Below, one piece after another: positions 43,164 to 49,854 of a DNA stretch of 64,000 bases (position 1 is the first letter of the stretch; each line of letters begins with the position of its first letter). Made by a program: the position numbers and the translations under genes. The notes below the pieces were generated by a model that was given only the letters and a program-made list of their open reading frames with translations, searched no databases and was not told the DNA's origin. Source of the stretch: Sphingomonas sp. UNC305MFCol5.2. GTDB lineage: Bacteria > Pseudomonadota > Alphaproteobacteria > Sphingomonadales > Sphingomonadaceae. The stretch is from positions 868,001 through 932,000 of the forward strand of contig NZ_JOOE01000001.1 in the NCBI RefSeq assembly GCF_000712135.1, read 5' to 3'.

Positions 43164-43805
43164 TCAGAACATGCTTTCGGGGATGATCAGCACATCACCC
43201 GGTTCGAGGCGGACGTTCGCCGAGATATCCCCGTTCTTGAGCAAGTCGCCCAGACGGATCTTGTATTCGCGCTGCTTGCCGGTCTGCTGGTCGTAGCGGA
43301 CGAGACGCGCGCGGTTGCCCGCGGCGAATTCGCTCAGGCCCCCCACCGCGATCATCGCGTCGAGCGCGGTCATGTTGGCGCGATAGGGGATCGACGCCGG
43401 CTTTTCGGTCGCGCCGACGACGCGGACCTGCTGGCTATACGTGCCCGAGAAATTCTCGACGATCACCGATACGATCGGATCCTTGATATATTCGCCCAAC
43501 GCATATTTGAGGTCGTCCGCGAGCATCGCCGGAGTCTTGCCCACGGCGGGCATGTCGCTGATCAGTGGCGTGGTGATGCGGCCGTCGGGGCGCACCTGCA
43601 CCTTTGCCGAAAGCTCGGGATTGCGCCACACGAAGACGTTGAGTTGGTCCATCGGACCGATGACATATTCCTCGCTCGGCGCCTCGCGTCCTGCGACGGC
43701 GCCCGCAGGCGGCAGTTCGGGTCGGCTCCCCCCGGAGCACCCGGACAGCAAAGCGGCAGTGACGCCAAGTCCCGCCAAAATCCTGCCAAACGACGTGAAA
43801 AACAT
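43164..43805 (-). CDS. Polysaccharide export lipoprotein, XrtA type (Wza-like)
   Basis: Outer-membrane export protein of 213 residues. Its signal sequence ends in a lipobox (LLSGC). The Poly_export domain follows (EEYVIGPMDQLNVFVWRNPELSAKVQVRPDGRITTPLI), then a SLBB domain (QVRVVGATEKPASIPYRANMTALDAMIAVGGL) and the C-terminal LEPGDVLIIPESMF. It is short for Wza, as usual in XrtA loci. The ATG at 43805 is preferred because the signal peptide starts there. It is the first gene of the tightly packed run; 101 bases separate it from the decarboxylase gene upstream. Confidence 0.93.
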   Translation of the reverse strand: MFFTSFGRILAGLGVTAALLSGCSGGSRPELPPAGAVAGREAPSEEYVIGPMDQLNVFVWRNPELSAKVQVRPDGRITTPLISDMPAVGKTPAMLADDLKYALGEYIKDPIVSVIVENFSGTYSQQVRVVGATEKPASIPYRANMTALDAMIAVGGLSEFAAGNRARLVRYDQQTGKQREYKIRLGDLLKNGDISANVRLEPGDVLIIPESMF

Positions 43806-43906
43806 GCTCGAGCTCCCTCCCCCGACAGGGTCGAACACGGCCAACGTCTCGGCCGCTCCCCCGTCTGGATCAGGGCAAGCTATGGTCTTCAGAGGTAAAG
43901 ATAGCG

Positions 43907-45103
43907 TTAGGGGTGGTCGGTCCCGACCAGCAGCTCGCGCACCGGGGGATGGCCGAGGAACGCCGCGGGGCTGGCGGTGGCGCCATAGGCGCCGGAGGCG
44001 AAGATCGCGATGACGTCACCCACCGCCGCCTTGGGCAGCGCCACCCGGTCGGCCAGCCGGTCGAGCGGCGTGCAGAGGGGGCCGACGATCGTCACGGTCT
44101 CCTCCGCCGGGTCCTGCATCCGGTGCGCGACCGCTACCGGATAGTTGCGGCGGACCACCGTGCCGAAATTGCCGGTGGCGGCGAGATGATGGTTGAGCCC
44201 CCCCTCGACGATCAGGAAGGTCTCCCCCTGGCTCACCTTCCGATCGACCACGCGCGCGAGGTACACCCCCGCCTCGCCCACCAGCCAGCGCCCCAGCTCG
44301 ATTGCGTAGCTGGTGCGCAGCTTCCCGATTTCTCCCGCCAGCGCCGCGCCAATGGCCTCTATATCCAGCGCCACGTCGCCCGGGAAATAGGGGATGCCGA
44401 ACCCGCCGCCGAGATTGACCAAAGGCGGCGCGCGGTGCGCCTCCTCGGCGATCCGCGCCGCCAGCGCCACCGTCGCGGCCTGCGTCTCGATCACCGCTTG
44501 CGTATCGAGCGACTGCGATCCGGCGAAGATGTGCAGCCCGCGCCACTCGGCACCGCCCAGGATCAGCCGCTTCACCAATCCCGCGACGTGCTGCGCCTCG
44601 ATCCCGAAGGGCGAGGCGCGCCCGCCCATCTTCATCCCCGAGCCGCGCAGCTCGAAATCGGGGTTCACGCGCACCGCCAACCTTGGTCGCATGCCCAGCA
44701 TCCCGCCGATCGCCAGCGCACGTTGTCCTTCGGCCTCCGACTCGACGTTGAGCGTCACCCCTGCGCGGATCGCCAGCTCGATCTCGGCATCGCGCTTGCC
44801 GGGCCCGGCAAAGCTGATCGCGCTTGCTGCCATGACGTCGAGTGCGCGGTCCATCTCGCCTGCCGAGGCGACGTCAAGCCCATCGACGAGCGGCGCGATC
44901 GCCTTGAGCAGCGCCGGCAAGGGATTGGCCTTGATCGCATAATGCACCGCCACGCCCGGCGGCAGCGCTGCCCGCAACCGCGCGGCGCGCGCCGCGACGA
45001 TGCGGAAGTCGTAGACATAGGCGGGCGTCGTCTCGTCTAGCCAGGGCAGCGCGTCGAGGTCCCGGAACTCGGGCGGGATCGGGCCGAAGGCCTTGGGGTT
45101 CAT
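43907..45103 (-). CDS. PLP-dependent decarboxylase, exosortase A system-associated
   Basis: Fold-type III PLP decarboxylase of 398 residues related to diaminopimelate/ornithine decarboxylases but in the XrtA-associated branch. The PLP lysine is in HYAIKANPLPALL. The phosphate site is in NLGGGFGIPYFPGD. The active-site loop is GPLCTPLDRL, and GLHIFAGSQ is the family strand. It acts with the adjacent acyl-CoA ligase and acyl carrier protein, perhaps on an amino acid loaded for transfer to the polymer; the substrate is unknown. The ribosome-binding sequence (GGGAGGGGAGAG) is supplied by the arm of a repeat element. Confidence 0.92.
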   Translation of the reverse strand: MNPKAFGPIPPEFRDLDALPWLDETTPAYVYDFRIVAARAARLRAALPPGVAVHYAIKANPLPALLKAIAPLVDGLDVASAGEMDRALDVMAASAISFAGPGKRDAEIELAIRAGVTLNVESEAEGQRALAIGGMLGMRPRLAVRVNPDFELRGSGMKMGGRASPFGIEAQHVAGLVKRLILGGAEWRGLHIFAGSQSLDTQAVIETQAATVALAARIAEEAHRAPPLVNLGGGFGIPYFPGDVALDIEAIGAALAGEIGKLRTSYAIELGRWLVGEAGVYLARVVDRKVSQGETFLIVEGGLNHHLAATGNFGTVVRRNYPVAVAHRMQDPAEETVTIVGPLCTPLDRLADRVALPKAAVGDVIAIFASGAYGATASPAAFLGHPPVRELLVGTDHP

Positions 45104-45105
45104 TC

Positions 45106-45243
45106 TCTCCCCTCCCTGCAAGGGAGGGGCCGGGGGTGGGTGCGCGGCGCAGCCGCGCGTTCAGCAATGAACACGGAAACGAGGCATCGAGCCTCGCTTC
45201 CGTGTACCCACCCCTTGATCCCCTCCCTTGCAGGGAGGGGAGA
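45106..45243. repeat. Composite nested inverted repeat (CCCTCCCTGCA family), copy 2
   Basis: Outer arms 45106-45129 and 45220-45243 are perfect 24-base reverse complements, each itself a near-palindrome (CCCCTCCCTGCAAGGGAGGGG). Inside are a second pair (GGTGGGT/ACCCACC), a small CGCGGC-GCA-GCCGCG hairpin, and ACGGAAACGAGGC paired with GCCTCGCTTCCGT (one mismatch). It fills the whole gap between the ligase and decarboxylase genes. No coding potential. Confidence 0.75.
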
Positions 45244-45263
45244 AAGCACATGATCCGCCCCGA

Positions 45264-46760
45264 TCATTGCAACGCCGCCTTCAGCGCAGTTCGATCCAAT
45301 TTCCCATTGGCATTGCGCGGCAATTCCTCCCGCCAGTCATACCGCGCCGGCTGCATGAAGCTCGGCAATTCCCGCCGCAGCCGCTCGCGCAGATCGTGTT
45401 CGCGACTGCCATCCCCGCGCACCACCACCACGATCGCCTGCCCCAGCCGCTCGTCCGCGACACCGAACGCCGCCGCCTCGGCCACTTCGCCACCGCTCAG
45501 CACCGCATCCTCGATCTCGGTGGGGCTGATCCGGTTGCCGGCGCTCTTGATCATCTCGTCGTCGCGCCCGACGAAGCGGAGCAGCCCGTCCGCATCCTCC
45601 ACCACATTGTCCCCCGACCACACCGCCATGCCCCCGCTTGTGGCGAATTCGGGCGCCGGACGGAAGCGCTGCGCGGTGCGCTCCTCATCTTGCCAATAGC
45701 CCTGCGCCACCAGCGGCCCCGCATGCACCAGCTCGCCCGTCTCGCCGGGCGCGGCACGGCTGCCGTCGGGCCGCACCACGAGTATCTCGGCAAAGGGGAT
45801 AGCCCGCCCGATCGACTCCGGATGCGCATCGACCAGCGCAGGCTCCAGAAACGTCGAGCGAAACGCCTCGGTCAGCCCGTACATCGGATAGAGATCGGCT
45901 TCGGGAAAACGCGCGCGCAGCCCGCGCACCAGCCGCGGCGTCAGCGCCCCTCCCGAATTGGTCAGCCGCTTCAACCGAGCCGCGGTGTCCGCCGGCCATT
46001 CCGCCTCGAGCAATTGCACCCATAGCGGCGGCACGCCAGCGAGGCTGGTGACGTCATGGCGCTCGACGGCCTTCACTACGTCGCGCGCGGTCAGATAATC
46101 GAGCGGGATCAGCCGACCGCCTGCGGCCCAGGTCGAGAAGAGCTGGTTCTGCCCGTAATCGAAGCTAAGCGGCAGCACGCCGAGTACACGATCCTCAGAT
46201 TTGATATTAAGATAATGCGCCACGCTGATGGCACCGAGCCATAAATTGGCGTGGCTGAGCATCACACCCTTGGGCCTGCCGGTCGACCCCGAGGTATAGA
46301 GGATCGCCGCCAACGAAGCGGGATCGGCGTTCGAGGGCGGCAGCACATCGCCCGAGCCAAGCGCCTCCTCGGGGACGATCCGGCAGTCGGCAGGCACGTC
46401 GCCCGGCTCCAGCGCCGCGGTCCGCGCCGCCTGGGTCACCAATATCCGCGCACCGCTATCGGCGAGGATATGCGCCACCTGCGCACGCTTGAGCATCGGG
46501 TTGATCGGCACATGCACCAGCCCCGCACGCGGCGCCGCCAGCGGCATCAGGCACGCCGTCCGCGTCTTGGGCAGCCAGGTCGCGACGCGATCCCCCGCCG
46601 TCAGCCCCTGCCCCGCCAGCGCGTGGGCAATACCGCCGACACGCGCCTCCAGCTCGGCATAGCTGAGCGTTCCCGCCCGATCCTCGAGCGCCACGGCCTC
46701 CGCTGCGCCGCGCATCGGCAGCGCGTCTATCGGTTTCGGAACGGGATCGAGCTGGACCAT
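45264..46760 (-). CDS. Acyl-CoA ligase (AMP-forming), exosortase A system-associated
   Basis: ANL-superfamily adenylating enzyme of 498 residues. The P-loop motif YTSGSTGRPKGVMLSH and the YGLTEAF acceptor motif are intact. So are the hinge (VGRDDEMIKSAGNRISPTEIE) and the C-terminal catalytic lysine in NGKLDR. It probably activates an acyl or amino acid group and loads the acyl carrier protein encoded divergently 75 bases away. The ATG at 46760 is chosen by family start; an upstream ATG exists at 46796. The repeat element lies between it and the decarboxylase gene. Confidence 0.92.
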   Translation of the reverse strand: MVQLDPVPKPIDALPMRGAAEAVALEDRAGTLSYAELEARVGGIAHALAGQGLTAGDRVATWLPKTRTACLMPLAAPRAGLVHVPINPMLKRAQVAHILADSGARILVTQAARTAALEPGDVPADCRIVPEEALGSGDVLPPSNADPASLAAILYTSGSTGRPKGVMLSHANLWLGAISVAHYLNIKSEDRVLGVLPLSFDYGQNQLFSTWAAGGRLIPLDYLTARDVVKAVERHDVTSLAGVPPLWVQLLEAEWPADTAARLKRLTNSGGALTPRLVRGLRARFPEADLYPMYGLTEAFRSTFLEPALVDAHPESIGRAIPFAEILVVRPDGSRAAPGETGELVHAGPLVAQGYWQDEERTAQRFRPAPEFATSGGMAVWSGDNVVEDADGLLRFVGRDDEMIKSAGNRISPTEIEDAVLSGGEVAEAAAFGVADERLGQAIVVVVRGDGSREHDLRERLRRELPSFMQPARYDWREELPRNANGKLDRTALKAALQ

Positions 46761-46835
46761 CGCGTCCGACCTTAGCCTTGGCAGCGCACCCGCCAAGCCT
46801 TACGGAGGCGAAAAATCGCTCGCAGGGGATATGCA

Positions 46836-47108
46836 TTGCAGCGCGAAGGGTTCGCAGAGGTTGAAGACGCCGTGCGCGGGGTGCTGCGCGACGTGTTGGG
46901 ATTGAGCGAGGAACGCGCCCGCGCATTCCACGAGGACACGCCCCTGTTCGGCGCGCTGCCCGAGCTCGATTCGCTTGCGGTGGCGGGCGTGCTCACCGAG
47001 ATCGAGGACCGGCTCGGCATCCTGATCGAAGACGACGAAGTCGATGGCGAGATGCTCGAGACCTTCGGCGCCCTCGCTCGCTTCGCCGCCGACAAGGCGC
47101 TCGGTTGA
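46836..47108 (+). CDS. Acyl carrier protein, exosortase A system-associated
   Basis: Carrier protein of 90 residues with the phosphopantetheine site in PELDSLAVAGV (Ser46), flanked by the usual acidic helices. Start codon TTG at 46836 with CAGGGG upstream; an ATG at 46831 is out of frame. It faces the acyl-CoA ligase gene across a 75-base divergent region and overlaps the next gene by four bases (TTGA). Presumably it holds the group activated by that ligase. Confidence 0.9.
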   Translation: MQREGFAEVEDAVRGVLRDVLGLSEERARAFHEDTPLFGALPELDSLAVAGVLTEIEDRLGILIEDDEVDGEMLETFGALARFAADKALG

Positions 47109-47845
47109 TCGACCATTATGACTGGGCCGGCGGGCGCGAGGCGATGCTTCGCTTCGGTCCCGATACCGGCCCGGTCGTAGTCGCGGCGCTTCCCTTGTTC
47201 GAGGAAGCCAATCGTACGCGGGCGTTCGTCGTGACGATCCTGCGCGCGCTTGCGGAGCGCGGGATAGCCAGCGCGCTGCCGGATCTTCCCGGTCAGGGCG
47301 AAAGCCTCGTGCCGTTGCGCGCGCTTTCGATCCTGAAGATGCAAGACGCCTATGCATCGGCCGTCGAGGTTTTCGACCGGGAAGGGCGGCGAGCCTATGC
47401 GGCTTCGATCCGGAGCGGCACATTGCTGGATGCGCTGGGCCTGATGTTCGGCCGCTGGCATTTCGCACCAGTCGAAGGGGCGCAATTGCTCCGCGAACTC
47501 ACCCGCATCAAACAGGCCGAGATCGGCCCATCCCGGCGGCTCGGCGATTGCTGGTTCTTCGATGGCAACCTCCCCGAGGACGCCGAAGACCCACCAATCG
47601 AGATCGCAGGCAATCTCATCTCCACCGACATCCTCACCGAGTTGACGGTCAAGACGCCATTCTCCAGCGACGACGCGCCGGAAATCCCCCATCGCACCGT
47701 TCGGCTCGAAAGTGACCCAAAGCCCGCCGATCTCAGACTGCCGGGCGCTCCGCTATGGCGCCGCGCCGAGCCCGACAACGATCCCGCGCTCGCGACCTTG
47801 CTCGCCGACGACATCGCCGCATGGGTGCGCGCATGCGAAGGCTGA
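47105..47845 (+). CDS. Alpha/beta-hydrolase-like protein lacking a recognisable nucleophile (XrtA locus)
   Basis: Protein of 246 residues in the place where XrtA loci usually carry a hydrolase. The N-terminal part has the fold's hallmarks (VVVAALPLFEEANRTRAF and LPDLPGQGESL), but the expected nucleophile elbow reads YAASIRSGTLL with no GxSxG, and no catalytic His motif is evident in the C-terminal half. It could be a non-catalytic relative or a diverged family. Start TTG at 47105, overlapping the carrier protein stop; its end overlaps the next gene by 13 bases. I cannot assign an activity. Confidence 0.75.
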   Translation: MIDHYDWAGGREAMLRFGPDTGPVVVAALPLFEEANRTRAFVVTILRALAERGIASALPDLPGQGESLVPLRALSILKMQDAYASAVEVFDREGRRAYAASIRSGTLLDALGLMFGRWHFAPVEGAQLLRELTRIKQAEIGPSRRLGDCWFFDGNLPEDAEDPPIEIAGNLISTDILTELTVKTPFSSDDAPEIPHRTVRLESDPKPADLRLPGAPLWRRAEPDNDPALATLLADDIAAWVRACEG

Positions 47846-48621
47846 TCGAATTTCCCTGCGCCGGCGAGACGCTGTTCGGCACGCTCGACGAAGCCCCCGG
47901 CTCCACCGGGCTGCTGATCGTCTCGGGCGGCAATGAGATCCGCATCGGCGCGCATCGCGGCATGGCGCAACTCGCCGCGCGTGTCGCCGAGGCCGGACAC
48001 CCGGTGTTCCGCTACGATCGTCGCGGCATCGGCGACTCGACCGGCGAGAATCAGGGCTTCGAGAGCAGCGCCGAAGACCTCGCCGCCGCTGCGGCGACGT
48101 TCCGCGCGCAGACCGGCGTCACCCGCGTCGTCGCTTATGGTAATTGCGATGCCGCCACCGCGCTCGCATTCTTCCACTCCGCGGCCGGCGTGGACGCGCT
48201 GCTTCTCGCCAACCCCTGGCTGATCGAGCCGACCGACGACCTGCCCCCCGCCGCCGCCATCCGGGCGCGGTACGCCGAGCGCCTGCGCGACCCGCGGGAG
48301 TGGTTGAGGCTCCTGCGCGGTGGCGTGAATGTTCGCAAGTTGATCAGTGGCTTGATCAAGGCTTCTGCCAACCGACTTCAGCAGCCCGACGGCCTTCCCA
48401 TCCGCCTTGCCGCCGCGCTCGCGCAGACGGAGGTGCCGGTCACCATCCTTCTGGCAACGGGCGACAACACCGCCCTCGCCTTCCACGACGCTTGGCGCGG
48501 GCCCGCCTTCGGCGCCGCGCGCGCAAAGGCGCGGATCGAGGAACGCGACAGCGCCAGCCACAGCTTTGCCTCGATCGACGACAAAAACTGGGTATTCGAG
48601 CGGGTTATCGCCGCTCTCTGA
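47833..48621 (+). CDS. Exosortase A system-associated hydrolase 1 (Cys-nucleophile type)
   Basis: Alpha/beta hydrolase of 262 residues of the family found only in XrtA loci. It starts MRRLIEFPCAGETLFGTLDEAPG and has GGNEIRIGAHRG, FRYDRRGIGDS, and the elbow VAYGNCDAATA, where Cys replaces the usual Ser. The His is in SASHSFAS near the C-terminus. Likely a thioesterase or transferase acting on the carrier-bound group. It overlaps the preceding gene by 13 bases and ends the plus-strand trio. The 80 bases to trxB contain only a short direct repeat (TAACCTTTAC/TAACCTTT). Confidence 0.9.
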   Translation: MRRLIEFPCAGETLFGTLDEAPGSTGLLIVSGGNEIRIGAHRGMAQLAARVAEAGHPVFRYDRRGIGDSTGENQGFESSAEDLAAAAATFRAQTGVTRVVAYGNCDAATALAFFHSAAGVDALLLANPWLIEPTDDLPPAAAIRARYAERLRDPREWLRLLRGGVNVRKLISGLIKASANRLQQPDGLPIRLAAALAQTEVPVTILLATGDNTALAFHDAWRGPAFGAARAKARIEERDSASHSFASIDDKNWVFERVIAAL

Positions 48622-48701
48622 TTTTCTATCTCAACATTTGGCTGTGGGACCGTCGGGTGCTGCCGAAGTGTTTTTCGCCTAACCTTTACTAACCTTTCGG
48701 C

Positions 48702-49673
48702 TCACTCCGCAGCTTCGGCCACCTGCTCGAAATCGCTCTCGGCGAGGAAGCGCTCGGCGTCGAGCGCAGCCATGCACCCGGTGCCCGCCGCGGTGATCGC
48801 CTGGCGGTAATGCTTGTCCATCACGTCGCCGCACGCGAACACACCGGGGACGTTGGTCCGCGTCGTGCCCTTGTCGACGGTGATATAGCCATCATCGTCG
48901 AGCGCGATATGGCCGCGGAACAGCTCGGTCGCCGGATGATGCCCGATCGCGACGAACCCGCCGTCCACCTCGAGCGTCGAGACCTCGCCGGTCACCATGT
49001 CCTTGAGCTCGATGCCGACGAGGCCCGCAACGCCGCCGCCATCGATGAAGCGCTCGACCTTCTTGTTCCAGAGGGTCGTGATCTTGTCGTTGGCGAACAG
49101 CCGCTGCTGGAGGATCTTCTCGGCGCGCAGGCTGTCGCGACGGTGGATCAAGGTCACGTCGTGGCTATGATTGGTGAGGTAGAGCGCCTCTTCGACCGCA
49201 GTGTTGCCGCCGCCGATCACCGCGACCTTCTTGCCTCGGAAGAAGAAGCCGTCGCAGGTCGCGCAGGCACTGACGCCCTTGCCCTTCAACAGCTCTTCCG
49301 AATCGAGCCCGAGCCACTTGGCCTGCGCACCGGTGGCGATCACGAGAGTGTCGCCGATATAGACGGTGCCGCTGTCGCCCACCATGCGGAACGGCCGCTG
49401 GCTGACATCCACCTCGACGATCGTGTCCCACAGCATCTGCGCGCCGACATGTTCGGCCTGCGCCTGCATCTCCTGCATCAGCCACGGGCCCTGGATCACT
49501 TCACGGAAGCCGGGATAATTCTCGACATCGGTGGTGGTCATCAATTGGCCGCCGGGCTGGATGCCCTGCACCACGATCGGCGCGAGGCCGGCACGCGCAC
49601 CGTAGATGGCGGCGGAGAGCCCGGCGGGCCCCGAGCCGAGGATGAGCATGCGAGTCGAATGGGTAGCGGTCAT
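48702..49673 (-). CDS. trxB: Thioredoxin-disulfide reductase
   Basis: Flavoprotein of 323 residues that reduces thioredoxin with NADPH. It has an FAD-binding GSGPAGLSAAIYGARAGL, redox-active CATC (C137, C140), an NADPH-binding GGGNTAVEEALYL, and a C-terminal FAD motif GVFACGDVMDKHYRQAITAAGTGC. The ATG at 49673 is set by the family N-terminus; the frame is open upstream to 49979. Lone gene, convergent with the hydrolase gene and separated from the TonB receptor by a strong terminator. Confidence 0.96.
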   Translation of the reverse strand: MTATHSTRMLILGSGPAGLSAAIYGARAGLAPIVVQGIQPGGQLMTTTDVENYPGFREVIQGPWLMQEMQAQAEHVGAQMLWDTIVEVDVSQRPFRMVGDSGTVYIGDTLVIATGAQAKWLGLDSEELLKGKGVSACATCDGFFFRGKKVAVIGGGNTAVEEALYLTNHSHDVTLIHRRDSLRAEKILQQRLFANDKITTLWNKKVERFIDGGGVAGLVGIELKDMVTGEVSTLEVDGGFVAIGHHPATELFRGHIALDDDGYITVDKGTTRTNVPGVFACGDVMDKHYRQAITAAGTGCMAALDAERFLAESDFEQVAEAAE

Positions 49674-49795
49674 GTCGTGTCCAGAATCTGTATTGCCGCA
49701 TCTAGGGGGTCGGCATCGTCCGACGCAACATGGGTTGCGCTTCCCCACCCGCCGACAAATCAAATCTGTGGATGAGTGAAGCCTGCCCCTCGATA

Positions 49796-49831
49796 AAAAA
49801 GGGCCCACCCCCGGGGGAAGGGGTGGGCCCA
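49796..49831 (-). terminator. Rho-independent terminator after the TonB-dependent receptor gene
   Basis: On the minus strand, GGGCCCACCCC, a loop and GGGGTGGGCCC are followed by six T residues, 24 bases after the receptor stop. An 11-bp perfect stem. Confidence 0.93.
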
Positions 49832-49854
49832 TCGGGGGAGACCCCTGGGGTTCG

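Noticed and set aside
31357..48621. PEP-CTERM substrate protein within the XrtA locus
   Set aside because: No supported protein ends with a PEP motif followed by a membrane helix and basic cluster.
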